From Actinomycetes bacterium (GTDB taxonomy: Bacteria; Actinomycetota; Acidimicrobiia; Acidimicrobiales; JAMCQF01), in NCBI GenBank assembly GCA_021851885.1, contig JAJZBS010000013.1:1-38284 (forward strand): a stretch of DNA of 38,284 nucleotides. Reading direction: 5' to 3'. A program made the translations under genes and the position numbers. The first letter of the stretch is position 1; each line of letters starts with the position of its first letter. Below, piece by piece: positions 25,657 to 34,308 of the stretch. The notes below the pieces were generated by a model. The model made no database searches. It was not told the origin of the DNA and worked only from the letters and a program-made list of their open reading frames with translations.

Positions 25657-27927
25657 CTACCGCAACACGTCGGGCAACGCCGTGCCGTGCACAAGCGCAA
25701 GGCGCCCGGTGGTGCGCGTCATGGCCACGTAGAGGGCTCGCAGGCCGTCGAGGGACTGCGCGGCGATCTGCGCCGGCTCGACGACGACAACGGCGTCGAA
25801 CTCGAGACCTTTGGCCGTGGCCACAGGGACGACGGTGACCGGGCCGCCGAGGCCGTGGACCTCCGGGTCCGCCGGTTCGATGCCCACCGATGCCAGGGCG
25901 CGCGCGATCGCCGGGACGAGCTCGGCCGGCACGATGACGCCGACGGTCCCCGCCGGTTGCATCGCGGCCTCTGTTGCGGTCACTTCGGCGACGCAGGCGG
26001 CAAGCGCAGGCCCGGGCCCGCCCGCGTCGACGATGCGGGGGGCGTCCGCCCCCTCGCGCCCGGCCCGGGGGGGGACGAGGTGCGGGGCGCTGGCTGCGAG
26101 CACCCGGTTCGCCATGTCCATGACCTTGCCCGGCGTCCGGTAGTTGATGTGCAGCTCCAGGAGGCGGAGGGGCCTACCGCCGTTGAGGTGGTGGGCGATG
26201 TCTTCCCAGCGCGATGGTGCCCACGTGCCGGTCGCCTGGGCGAGATCGCCGACTGCCGTCATGGACCCCGACAGCGACCGCCGCGCGAGCATGCGGAGCC
26301 CCATGGGTGAGAGGTCCTGGACCTCGTCGACGACAATGTGGCCGTACTGGCGCACGTGCGCGGAGCTTGCCGATCGCCTTCTCCGCCCGAGGAGGGCGTA
26401 CGCCTCGTCGACGAGCGGGATGTCGGCGATCGTCCAAGGGATCGGCTGCGCGCCAGAGCACCTCGTGCGCTGGAGGAGCGTCGACTCGCCCGGCTTGAGG
26501 ACGCCGCGTGTCGCCGACTCGAGAAGGACCGGGACGCCGAAGAGGTCGTTGAGGAGCTCTTCGGGTGCGAGCAGGGGCCACATGTGATCGAGGGCGCCGA
26601 CGGCCGCGGGCACCCGCAGGATTGCCTCTTCGATCTCGTTGTCTTCGATGTCCACGTCGACTGCACCGGCGAGCTCGCCGGCATCTATGTCGCTGCCGGA
26701 AACGCCGGCGGCATATGCACGACCGGCGGCTGCAGGTCCAGGCTCGGGCGCTCCCCGCGTGCGGCCACCCCCCGCGCCCAAGCGGAAGCGGACGGACGAC
26801 GACGCCCGATAACGGTCGGCAAGAAGGGTCGCAACGCGCTCTTCGACGTAGCGGCGCCGGGCGTTGTGCGGGCCGCGGCGACGGCGCGCCGAGGACACGA
26901 TGCGCGCGGAGTCCTGCCGGGTCAAAGTGAGCACCGCTGCACCAAAAGGCACCCGCACGTTCTTGCCCAACACCCGCTCGCGATCGCGCACGGCGTTGGC
27001 CACGACGACCGACATGCGGGCGTCCCCCTTGAGGCGGGCGACGTCGTCGGCATCGGTGGATCGAGGGCGGATGCGCGGGACGAGTCCTGGGATCGTGGCC
27101 ATCGTCACGCCGTTCTCCCCGAGCGAGGGCAGGACGTGCTCGATGTAGCGCATGAAGACCGGGTTCGGCCCCACGACGAGCATCCCCTGGCGCTCGAGCG
27201 GGAAGCGGTGGGTGTAGAGCAGGTACGCCGCCCGGTGCAGGGCGACGGCCGTCTTGCCGGTTCCCGGCCCGCCTTGCACGACGAGAAGCCCGGGGAGGGG
27301 GGCGCGCACGGCCTCGTCCTGTTCGCGCTGGATTGTGGCGACGATGTCGCGCATCTGCCCGGTCCGCGGGCGGGCCATCGCCGACAGAAGGGCCACCCGC
27401 CCCGCCGTGTTGGGGGCGAGGACCTCTCCATCGCCCTCGTCGCCGGCTCCGGCTGTGCCCGAGGCTCCGGCGGCGCCGCTGCCGTCGCCGAAGTGCTCGT
27501 CTTGGAGGCCGACGACACGGCACCCGTCCATCTCGAGATGGCGGCGCAGCGACAGTCCCATCGGATGGCGGGGTGTCGCTCGGTAGAAGGGCTCGGCGGC
27601 CGGGGCGCGCCAGTCGACGATGAGCGGCTCATGGTCGGCGTCGGAGATCGCGACCCGGCCGAGATGGAGCACGTCGCCGCCGGTGCGGTCGATGCGGCCG
27701 AAGCACAGAGGTGCGTCGCCGACATCAAGCTCGACGAGGCGTGCGAGGCCCGTACGAACGAGGATGTCCCTCTCGGTCTTCGCTTGCGGGGTCCCGCCCG
27801 CACCCTGGTCGAGGACAGGCTCGTACAGGGCGCGGGCAGACGCTCGCATGGCATCGAGGCGCGCGAGCGCGCGATCGATGACCTCCTGCTCGGCTGCGAT
27901 ATCGCGTGCGGTGTCGGCGTTCGTCAT
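25657..27927 (-). CDS. helD: HelD-family ATPase (RNA polymerase recycling factor)
   Basis: 756 residues from ATG at 27927; the frame stays open further upstream across the hemE promoter and start. HelD proteins are superfamily 1 helicase-like ATPases that free stalled RNA polymerase from DNA; in mycobacteria and Streptomyces relatives also influence rifampicin response. The N-terminus (EQEVIDRALARLDAMRASA) is the coiled-coil arm that enters the polymerase secondary channel. LCFGRIDRTGGDVLHLGRVAI, VDWRAPAAEPFYRATP and MRDIVATIQREQDEAVRAP are HelD hallmarks. Walker A GGPGTGKT is at 219-226 and the Walker B block VDEVQDLSP at about 533. The order is NTP domain, insert, second helicase domain (VATAKGLEFDAVVV, YVAMTRTTGRL). 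Divergent from hemE. Confidence 0.9.
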   Translation of the reverse strand: MTNADTARDIAAEQEVIDRALARLDAMRASARALYEPVLDQGAGGTPQAKTERDILVRTGLARLVELDVGDAPLCFGRIDRTGGDVLHLGRVAISDADHEPLIVDWRAPAAEPFYRATPRHPMGLSLRRHLEMDGCRVVGLQDEHFGDGSGAAGASGTAGAGDEGDGEVLAPNTAGRVALLSAMARPRTGQMRDIVATIQREQDEAVRAPLPGLLVVQGGPGTGKTAVALHRAAYLLYTHRFPLERQGMLVVGPNPVFMRYIEHVLPSLGENGVTMATIPGLVPRIRPRSTDADDVARLKGDARMSVVVANAVRDRERVLGKNVRVPFGAAVLTLTRQDSARIVSSARRRRGPHNARRRYVEERVATLLADRYRASSSVRFRLGAGGGRTRGAPEPGPAAAGRAYAAGVSGSDIDAGELAGAVDVDIEDNEIEEAILRVPAAVGALDHMWPLLAPEELLNDLFGVPVLLESATRGVLKPGESTLLQRTRCSGAQPIPWTIADIPLVDEAYALLGRRRRSASSAHVRQYGHIVVDEVQDLSPMGLRMLARRSLSGSMTAVGDLAQATGTWAPSRWEDIAHHLNGGRPLRLLELHINYRTPGKVMDMANRVLAASAPHLVPPRAGREGADAPRIVDAGGPGPALAACVAEVTATEAAMQPAGTVGVIVPAELVPAIARALASVGIEPADPEVHGLGGPVTVVPVATAKGLEFDAVVVVEPAQIAAQSLDGLRALYVAMTRTTGRLALVHGTALPDVLR

Positions 27928-27963
27928 GGAGACGGGAAGAAGAGATTCTACAAGGACGGCTCG

Positions 27964-27985
27964 CCTGCCGGAGGCACTCGGCAGG
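27964..27985. promoter_or_regulatory. Inverted repeat in the helD/hemE divergent gap
   Basis: CCTGCCG at 27964-27970 is mirrored by CGGCAGG at 27979-27985 with 8 bases between. It fills much of the 70-base gap between the divergent helD and hemE starts and lies 12 bases ahead of the hemE GTG. Read toward helD, TAGAAT at 27950-27945 could be a -10 box, without a good -35 partner. The repeat may be an operator for either gene or a leader hairpin of hemE. Confidence 0.3.
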
Positions 27986-27997
27986 TAACGTCGTCGT

Positions 27998-29041
27998 GTG
28001 CACCCTGACCAGCCGGTCTTCCTCCGGGCGTGCCGTTCCCTGCCCGTCGAGCGCGTGCCGGTGTGGTTCATGCGCCAGGCCGGCCGCTCCCTGCCCGAGT
28101 TTCGGGCCCTGCGGGGAACGAGCAGCGTCCTCGACGCCATCGCGCGCCCCGAGCTGGCCGCCGAGCTGACCCTCCAGCCGGTCCGCCGTTACGGCGTCGA
28201 CGCGGCGATCCTGTTCTCTGACATCGTCACACCGCTCGCGGCAATCGGCGTCGGGGTCGACGTCGTCGCCGGCCGCGGCCCGGTCGTCAGCCGGCCGTTC
28301 CGCAGTGCTTCCGACATCGCTCGCCTGCGTGTCCCCGATGCGGCCGGCGACCTCGCACACGTCGCCGAGGCGGCGCGCATCGTCGCTGCCGAGCTGGGGG
28401 ACGCCGTCCCCCTCATCGGCTTCTGCGGGGGTCCCTTCACGCTCGCCTGCTACCTCGTCGAGGGCGGGGCGTCGCGGGACTTCCGGCGGACGAAGGCCCT
28501 GATGTGGGAGGAACCCGACCTCTGGTCACAACTGACGAGGGCGCTCGCCGACATCGCCGTGGAGTTCCTGCAGGTCCAGGTGGCGGCAGGGGCCCGCGCG
28601 GTTCAGATCTTCGACAGCTGGGCCGGCCTGCTGGCGCCGGCGGCGTACGCGGCCCACGTCCTGCCTGCTGCGGGCCGGATCTTCGACGGGCTTGCCGCCA
28701 GTGGGGTGCCCCGGATCCACTTCGGCGTGGGGACGGGCGAGATCCTTCCCCTCATGGCCGCGGCGGGAGCCGACGTGGTCGGCGTCGACTGGCGAGTGCC
28801 CCTGGCGGGCGCCCGCCAGCGCCTCGGGACCGGCATCGCCGTCCAGGGCAATCTCGATCCCGTCGCCTGCCTGGCTCCCTGGCCCGTCGTCGCGGCGGAG
28901 GCGACGGCGGTTCTCGACGACGCCGGCGACGAGCCCGGCCACATCTTCAACCTCGGCCACGGCGTCCTCCCCGAGACCGACCCCGGGATCCTGGCGGAGA
29001 TCGTCGGCCTCGTCCACGAGCGGCGGAGCAGGGACGCATGA
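27998..29041 (+). CDS. hemE: Uroporphyrinogen decarboxylase
   Basis: 347 residues from GTG at 27998. It removes four acetate carboxyls from uroporphyrinogen III to give coproporphyrinogen III. Family marks are WFMRQAGRSLPEFR at about 23-36 (substrate-binding Arg), FSDIVTPLAAIGVGVD (with the catalytic Asp), IGFCGGPFTLACYLVEGG, the IFDSWAGLLAP block and HFGVGTGEILPLM. It ends with GHGVLPETDP, as expected. Its TGA overlaps the ATG of hemH (ATGA), so it heads a tight hemE-hemH-hemY-lnt operon. Confidence 0.96.
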   Translation: MHPDQPVFLRACRSLPVERVPVWFMRQAGRSLPEFRALRGTSSVLDAIARPELAAELTLQPVRRYGVDAAILFSDIVTPLAAIGVGVDVVAGRGPVVSRPFRSASDIARLRVPDAAGDLAHVAEAARIVAAELGDAVPLIGFCGGPFTLACYLVEGGASRDFRRTKALMWEEPDLWSQLTRALADIAVEFLQVQVAAGARAVQIFDSWAGLLAPAAYAAHVLPAAGRIFDGLAASGVPRIHFGVGTGEILPLMAAAGADVVGVDWRVPLAGARQRLGTGIAVQGNLDPVACLAPWPVVAAEATAVLDDAGDEPGHIFNLGHGVLPETDPGILAEIVGLVHERRSRDA

Positions 29042-29991
29042 GCCGGATCGGGGTCCTCGTCATGTCGTATGGGAGCCCGGCACACCTCGGGGAGGTCGCG
29101 GCGTACTACACCGACATCCGGAGGGGGCGCCCCCCCAACGAGGCCGAGCTCGCCGAGCTCGTCGGCCGCTACGAGGCGATCGGCGGGGTGTCGCCGCTGC
29201 GGCAGCGAACCGCAAGCCAGGTCGACGCCCTCGCCCGCGCCCTTAACGACGGTGAACCCGGCCGCTTCACCGTCGCAGAAGGGACCCGCCACGCCCGTCC
29301 CTCGATCGAAGACGGCGTGGCCGCCCTGGACAAGGCCGGAGTGGGCAGGATCGTCGGCCTCGTCCTCGCCCCCCACTTCTCGTCGCTCAGCGTCGGTGCA
29401 TACGCCGATCGCGCGCGCCGAGCCGCTTGTTCTGCACAACGCCCGCTCTCCGTCGGCACCGTCCCCCAGTGGCATCTCCATCCCGGCCTCGTCGGCCTGC
29501 TCGCAGAGCGCGTCACCGGAGCGCAGCAGCGCGCGGCGCTCGCCACGGGCGACGGCAAAGCCCCGCGCGACGTGGCAGTCGTCTTCACAGCACACAGCCT
29601 CCCGGCCCGGATCCTCGCCGATGGCGATCCGTACCCCACCCAGCTCGACGAGAGCGCCCGTGCGATCGCCGCCGCCGCCGAGGTGCGGCACTGGCGCCTT
29701 GCCTGGCAGAGCGCCGGGCGCACCGCCGAGGAGTGGCTCGGGCCGGACGTCAAGACCGTGGTGGGCGAGCTTGCACGTGACGGGATGCGCGCATGCGTCG
29801 TCTGCCCCCAGGGCTTCGTCTCCGATCATCTCGAGGTTCTCTACGACATCGACGTCGACCTGCGCCGCTCGGCCGGCGAATCGGGGATCCACGTCGAACG
29901 CACCACATCGCTCAACGACGATCCCGCTTTTGTCGCCGTTCTGTGCGACGTCGTGCGCTCTGCGGCGAGGAAGAAAGACTCCGGCCAGTGA
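29038..29991 (+). CDS. hemH: Ferrochelatase (coproporphyrin type likely)
   Basis: 317 residues from ATG at 29038. It inserts iron into a porphyrin. The metal-site residues match the Bacillus subtilis enzyme: His186 in FTAHSLP and Glu266 in SDHLEVLYDID. VLVMSYGSP opens the protein and YEAIGGVSPL is the second family block. The monofunctional length without a membrane tail, together with the hemE and hemY neighbours, fits the coproporphyrin-dependent route of actinobacteria. There this enzyme (also called CpfC) acts on coproporphyrin III and a later ChdC/HemQ step finishes the heme. No hemQ is in the window. Overlaps hemY by GTGA. Confidence 0.94.
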   Translation: MSRIGVLVMSYGSPAHLGEVAAYYTDIRRGRPPNEAELAELVGRYEAIGGVSPLRQRTASQVDALARALNDGEPGRFTVAEGTRHARPSIEDGVAALDKAGVGRIVGLVLAPHFSSLSVGAYADRARRAACSAQRPLSVGTVPQWHLHPGLVGLLAERVTGAQQRAALATGDGKAPRDVAVVFTAHSLPARILADGDPYPTQLDESARAIAAAAEVRHWRLAWQSAGRTAEEWLGPDVKTVVGELARDGMRACVVCPQGFVSDHLEVLYDIDVDLRRSAGESGIHVERTTSLNDDPAFVAVLCDVVRSAARKKDSGQ

Positions 29992-31475
29992 GCGCGCCCG
30001 AGGCCCAAGGGGCAACCGTCGCGATCGTCGGGGGCGGGATCTCCGGGCTCGCCGCCGCGTGGGAGATCGTGTCGCGTCCTTCCGGCTCCGGGAGCCCCGC
30101 GAAGGTCGTCGTCTTCGACGCGGCGGAACGCACCGGTGGCAAGATCCGGACAGGCACGGTCGGGCCCGTCGAAGGAATCGACCTCGGCCCCGATACCTTC
30201 GTCACGCGCAACAGCGCAGCGGTCGAGCTGTGCCGGGAGCTCGGCCTTGGCGACGACCTCGTCGCCCCGGCGGCCGCTGGGGCCTTCGTGTGGGCCCGCG
30301 GCGCCCTGCGCAGGCTTCCGTCCGCAAGCTTCCTCGGCGTGCCCACCCGGCTCGCTCCCCTCGCGCAGAGCGGCATCGTCTCACGCCACGGCGTTGCTCG
30401 CGCCGCCCTCGACCTCGTCTTGCCCCCGGCCGCGCTCGGCGCAAGCGCGCGCGCGGACCGCTCCGTCGCGTCGATCGTCGCGCCCCGCCTGGGAGCAGAG
30501 GTTGCCCGCCGCCTCGTCGACCCGATCGTCGGCGGGATCCACGCGGGGTCGACGCACGACATGAGCGCGGCGGCCGTCTTCCCGGAGCTGCTCGACGCGG
30601 CCCGCTCCGGCGGCAGCCTGATGCGCGCGCTCGGGGCACTCCGGGCCGGCAACTCCGATCCCCGCTTCGAAGAGGACGGGGAGGTGCCGCTCGCCCCGCC
30701 GCCGATCTTCCAAAGCCTGCGCGGCGGGCTCGAGCGCCTCGTCGACGCCCTCACACGTTCTCTACGCGAAAGAGGGGTCATGATCCATACGGGGGCGCCC
30801 GTGACCGCTCTCGAGCGGCAAGAGACCGCATGGCGGGTCGTGAGCTCGGCAACGACGACCGACGCGAGCGCTGTTGTGCTCGCAACGCCGGCGGCGGTCT
30901 CGGCGCAGCTGCTCGCCCCCCACGCTCCCCCAGCCACAGCTGCTCTGCGGGCCATCGACGCGGCGTCCGTTGCGATCGTGACCCTCGCCTACCGCAGGGC
31001 CGACGTCGCACGATCCCTGCATGGCGGGACCGGGTACCTCGTCCCCGACGAAGGAGCCAGGTTCGTGACCGCGTGCACGTGGCTCACGACCAAGTGGGCC
31101 CACCTCGCGAACCAACAGGGCGCCCGCGATCTCGTCGTCGTGCGGGCATCGGTCGGGCGCATCGACGACGAGCGTTTCGCTCGCATGGACGACGGCGACA
31201 TCGTCGCCAAAGCGCATGCAGAGATCGCCCGCCACATGGGCATCCGCCGCGGACCGGTCGCACAGAGCGTCACCCGCTGGGAGGGTGCGTTCCCCCAGTA
31301 CCGGGTGGGGCATCTCGACCGCGTCGCGATGATCGAGTCCGCCGTCGCCTCGACCGAGGGGATCGCAGTTTGCGGCGCCTTCCTGAGCGGCGTGGGCATC
31401 CCCGCTTGCATCGCCGAGGCGCGCCGCAGTGCCGCGGCGCTCATGGCAGGCGGCACCACCCGGGCTCCGTCGTGA
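29988..31475 (+). CDS. hemY: Coproporphyrinogen/protoporphyrinogen oxidase (FAD)
   Basis: 495 residues from GTG at 29988, which overlaps the hemH stop. It oxidises the porphyrinogen ring with O2 to the porphyrin. The dinucleotide-binding motif VAIVGGGISGLAAAWEI lies near the start, followed by ERTGGKIRTG and LGPDTFVTRN. IVGGIHAGSTHDMS and SLRGGLERLVDAL are family blocks. The C-terminal FAD closure is VCGAFLSGVGIPACIAEARRS. The Gram-positive enzyme of this type is now called CgoX and acts on coproporphyrinogen III, upstream of ferrochelatase. There is no membrane helix beyond the monotopic type. lnt overlaps by GTGA. Confidence 0.93.
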   Translation: MSAPEAQGATVAIVGGGISGLAAAWEIVSRPSGSGSPAKVVVFDAAERTGGKIRTGTVGPVEGIDLGPDTFVTRNSAAVELCRELGLGDDLVAPAAAGAFVWARGALRRLPSASFLGVPTRLAPLAQSGIVSRHGVARAALDLVLPPAALGASARADRSVASIVAPRLGAEVARRLVDPIVGGIHAGSTHDMSAAAVFPELLDAARSGGSLMRALGALRAGNSDPRFEEDGEVPLAPPPIFQSLRGGLERLVDALTRSLRERGVMIHTGAPVTALERQETAWRVVSSATTTDASAVVLATPAAVSAQLLAPHAPPATAALRAIDAASVAIVTLAYRRADVARSLHGGTGYLVPDEGARFVTACTWLTTKWAHLANQQGARDLVVVRASVGRIDDERFARMDDGDIVAKAHAEIARHMGIRRGPVAQSVTRWEGAFPQYRVGHLDRVAMIESAVASTEGIAVCGAFLSGVGIPACIAEARRSAAALMAGGTTRAPS

Positions 31476-33226
31476 GCACCGGGACGGTACCCGGCGCGCC
31501 GCGCACGTCCGAGGGCGGCACGCCGGCCGGCGAAGCATCCGGAGCGCCGGGCACGGCCCGCACGGGGACGGTGCGCCCGGGGGCACCCGCGACGGCACAG
31601 CGCGCGCGGCGCCGCGGAGCGGTCGCGGCGACGGCCTTCGTCGCCGGCCTCGGGCTCGCCGCGAGCATCCCTCCGGCCGGCATCTGGCCGCTCGCTTTCC
31701 CCGCGGCCGCGCTCCTCGTCTGGAGGCTTGGCGGGCTGCGGATGCGGGCACGGGCCCTCGCCGGCTTCCTGGCCGGCCTCGGGCTGTTCATCCCCGGTCT
31801 GTTCTGGGCCACATCGTTCAACGTCGCGGGAGGCGTCGTCCTCATCGTCGCCGAGTCCTGCTTCTTCGCCGTGGCCGCGATGGTCGTCGCCCCCGGGCCG
31901 GGCCGGGCGGTTTCCTTCCCGGCGGCGTTCACCCTGGTGACCGCCGCCCGGGGATCCTGGCCATTTGGCGGGATGCCCCTGGGGGGCGTCGCCCTGGGCC
32001 AAGCAGCCGGGCCGCTCGCCTTCTCCGCTCGCCTCGGCGGGCCGCTCGTCGTCGCGGCGATCGTGTGGACGGGCGGAGTCGCCCTCGCCTGGGCCTGGGA
32101 GGCAGCCGGCGGCAGCCGGCGTCTTCAGCTCCTCGTGCGCCGCGGTCCGGCTGGGGTGCCCGCCCCCCAACGGCAGCTTCACGTCCCTCCGGCGCGAGGT
32201 GCGGGCCGCGCCATAACGGCAGTGGTCGCCGGTGCCCTCGTCGCCGCGGCCGCCGTCGCCGGTGCCCTCGCACCTGACGGCGGGCCCGCCGTGCACCGGC
32301 TGCGTGTCGCCGCCGTCCAAGGTGGCGGCCCGCGGGGGCTGCGCGCCGTCAACGTCGATCCGTCGGTCGCCTTCGACGCCCAGCTGGCCGCGACCCAGCC
32401 GTTGCTCGCCCTTCCGGCCCGCCGGCGCCCGGCACTCGTCCTGTGGCCGGAAGACGTCATCGCCCTCGGAGGGCCTCTCGCCGGATCGACCGAGGAGCTC
32501 CAGATGGCCCAGCTCGCGCGATCGCTGCACGCCACCGTCGTCGCCGGTGTCACCGAGCCTGTTGGCATAACGCGCTTCCGCAACGAGGTCGTCGCGTGGG
32601 CACCCAACGGCCGGATCACGAGCACCTACGAGAAGGTCCATCGCGTCCCCTTCGGCGAGTACGTCCCGTTCCGGTCGTTCTTCGCGCACTTCGCCAACCT
32701 GTCGGACGTTCCCCGAGATGCGATCCCCGGGAAAGGACCGGGCCTCATGCGCACCCCGGCGGGCCCGCTGGGAGCGATGGTCTCCTACGAGGTTTTCTTC
32801 GCCGATCGCGGCCGCAGCGCCACCCGGGCGGGGGCGACGCTGCTCATCGTTCCGACGAACACCTCCTCCTACACGACCGCGCAGGTCCCCACCCAAGAGA
32901 TCGCCGCCGCCCGCCTGCAAGCCATCTCCGAGGGGCGCGACCTCGTCCAAGCATCTCCGACGGGCCTGAGCGCCCTTATCGACCACAACGGCCGGGTGAT
33001 CGCGCGCTCCGGTCTCGGGAACCGCCAGCTCGTGATCGGCTCGGTTGCCGAGCGCCGGGGCGCGACGCCCTACGAGCGTTGGGGGGAGACCCCGATCGAG
33101 CTTCTTGCCGCCGCCGCTCTCGTCGCTGGTTGGCTCGCCGCCGCGTATCGCCGGCGTGCCGGCTCCGGCAAAGACCTGCCGGCCGGGGACCGCGGGCTCG
33201 GCGAGAGTCACGTCCCTGGGTCTTGA
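31472..33226 (+). CDS. lnt: Apolipoprotein N-acyltransferase family protein, catalytic Cys replaced by Ser
   Basis: 584 residues from GTG at 31472, overlapping the hemY stop. The frame is also open far upstream, but there it is a shadow of hemH and hemY. After a polar Gly/Ala/Pro-rich N-terminus of about 50 residues come the membrane helices (GAVAATAFVAGLGLAASIPP onward), then the periplasmic nitrilase-like domain, then a last helix. Lnt adds the third acyl chain to lipoproteins. Of the E. coli triad Glu267-Lys335-Cys387, Glu327 (LWPED) and Lys388 (YEKVHRVPFGEYVPFR) are present. The Cys position is Ser438 in VSYEVFF, where ICYE is usual. So either the nucleophile is Ser, or the enzyme is altered or acts as a partner. 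Domain identity is certain; activity is not. Confidence 0.88.
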   Translation: MSTGTVPGAPRTSEGGTPAGEASGAPGTARTGTVRPGAPATAQRARRRGAVAATAFVAGLGLAASIPPAGIWPLAFPAAALLVWRLGGLRMRARALAGFLAGLGLFIPGLFWATSFNVAGGVVLIVAESCFFAVAAMVVAPGPGRAVSFPAAFTLVTAARGSWPFGGMPLGGVALGQAAGPLAFSARLGGPLVVAAIVWTGGVALAWAWEAAGGSRRLQLLVRRGPAGVPAPQRQLHVPPARGAGRAITAVVAGALVAAAAVAGALAPDGGPAVHRLRVAAVQGGGPRGLRAVNVDPSVAFDAQLAATQPLLALPARRRPALVLWPEDVIALGGPLAGSTEELQMAQLARSLHATVVAGVTEPVGITRFRNEVVAWAPNGRITSTYEKVHRVPFGEYVPFRSFFAHFANLSDVPRDAIPGKGPGLMRTPAGPLGAMVSYEVFFADRGRSATRAGATLLIVPTNTSSYTTAQVPTQEIAAARLQAISEGRDLVQASPTGLSALIDHNGRVIARSGLGNRQLVIGSVAERRGATPYERWGETPIELLAAAALVAGWLAAAYRRRAGSGKDLPAGDRGLGESHVPGS

Positions 33227-33272
33227 CGGTGACGCTTGCCGAGGAGAAGGTGGCGAGCAGCGAAGCCCCTAC

Positions 33273-33302
33273 CCTCGCCGAACCCGGTGCGCCTCGGCGA
33301 GG
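33273..33302. terminator. Hairpin between convergent lnt and egtD
   Basis: CCTCGCCGA at 33273-33281 pairs perfectly with TCGGCGAGG at 33294-33302 around a 12-base loop. It lies in the 89-base gap between the lnt stop (33226) and the egtD stop (33316). Being symmetrical, it could end transcripts from both sides. There is no T-tract. Confidence 0.5.
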
Positions 33303-33315
33303 CCTGGGAGCCGGC

Positions 33316-34308
33316 TCAGGCGCGGCGGGCGAGGGAGACGGCGAAGTCCTCCCGGCTGTCGGTCATCCACGAGACCATCGCAAAGCCCGAGGCGGCGAGC
33401 TCGTCTTCGATCCCGGAGCGGCGGAACTTGGCACTGATTTCGGTGCGCATCGACTCGCCGGCGGCGAAGTGCACCGGATCGCCCATGACGGGAACATGTA
33501 CGTCCATCTCCTCTGTCGCGACGAGTGACATCTCCATCCACTCTTCCTCGGCGTCCCAGAGCGCCCGGTGCGCAAACCTGTCCGGGGCAAAGTCGGAGCC
33601 GAGCGCACGATTGACGACGTGCAAGACGTTGCGGTTGAAGGCGGCGGTGACCCCGGTTGGGTCGTCGTAGGCGGCGACGAGCCGGTCGGGATCCTTGACG
33701 AGATCGGTGCCGAGCAGGAGCAGATCGCCGGGCGAGAGTATCTTCGCAAGGCTTTGGAGCAGGTCGGCCCGGGGGGCCGGCACCAAGTTGCCGATGGTGC
33801 CGCCCAAGAAGGCGACGAGGGTGCGGCCGGCGATCGGCAGGCGGTCGAGGTGGCGTTCGAAGTCCCCGGCGACTGCGTGGACGCGCAAGGACGGGAACGC
33901 GTCGGCCACGTCGTGGCTGGCTGCGCGCAACGTCTCTTCGCTGACGTCGAAAGGCACGAACCGGCGCAGGCCGCAGGCGGCAGACAACGCGTCGAGGAGG
34001 ATCCGGGTCTTCTCCGACGTCCCGGATCCGAGCTCGACCAGTGTCCTCACACCACCTTCGGCGCTCGCCCTGGCAATGGACGGGGCTTCGCGCACCAGGA
34101 TCTCCCGCTCGCAGCGCGTCGGGTAGTACTCGGCGAGGCGTGTGATCTCGTCGAACAGAGCCGAGCCGCGGGCATCGTAGAACCACTTCGGCGGGAGATG
34201 CTTCGGCGTGTCCGCCAAGCCGCTCCGCACGTCGTGCTCGAGCATGCGCTGGGTGTCGCCGGCGTCGACGAAGACATCGACGCGCACGCGCGAGGCCGCT
34301 GCCCTCAT
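33316..34308 (-). CDS. egtD: L-histidine N(alpha)-methyltransferase
   Basis: 330 residues from ATG at 34308, overlapping the egtB TGA (ATGA). It trimethylates histidine to hercynine with three S-adenosylmethionine, an early step of ergothioneine synthesis. PPKWFYDARGSALFDEITRL and AEYYPTRCEREIL are the EgtD N-terminal blocks. LVELGSGTSEKTRILLDAL is the SAM-binding loop. FLGGTIGNLVP and DLVKDP follow. FNRNVLHVVNRALGSDF and EMRTEIS-like ESMRTEISAKF shape the histidine site. Length matches the mycobacterial enzyme (about 320). It is the last gene of the egtA-egtB-egtD operon. Confidence 0.95.
   Translation of the reverse strand: MRAAASRVRVDVFVDAGDTQRMLEHDVRSGLADTPKHLPPKWFYDARGSALFDEITRLAEYYPTRCEREILVREAPSIARASAEGGVRTLVELGSGTSEKTRILLDALSAACGLRRFVPFDVSEETLRAASHDVADAFPSLRVHAVAGDFERHLDRLPIAGRTLVAFLGGTIGNLVPAPRADLLQSLAKILSPGDLLLLGTDLVKDPDRLVAAYDDPTGVTAAFNRNVLHVVNRALGSDFAPDRFAHRALWDAEEEWMEMSLVATEEMDVHVPVMGDPVHFAAGESMRTEISAKFRRSGIEDELAASGFAMVSWMTDSREDFAVSLARRA

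Noticed and set aside
29069-31471. Open frame of about 800 residues continuing upstream of lnt in the same frame
   Set aside because: It is out of frame with hemH and hemY, which are fully recognisable, and is almost pure Arg/Pro/Ser/Ala. Only the part from 31472 is real.
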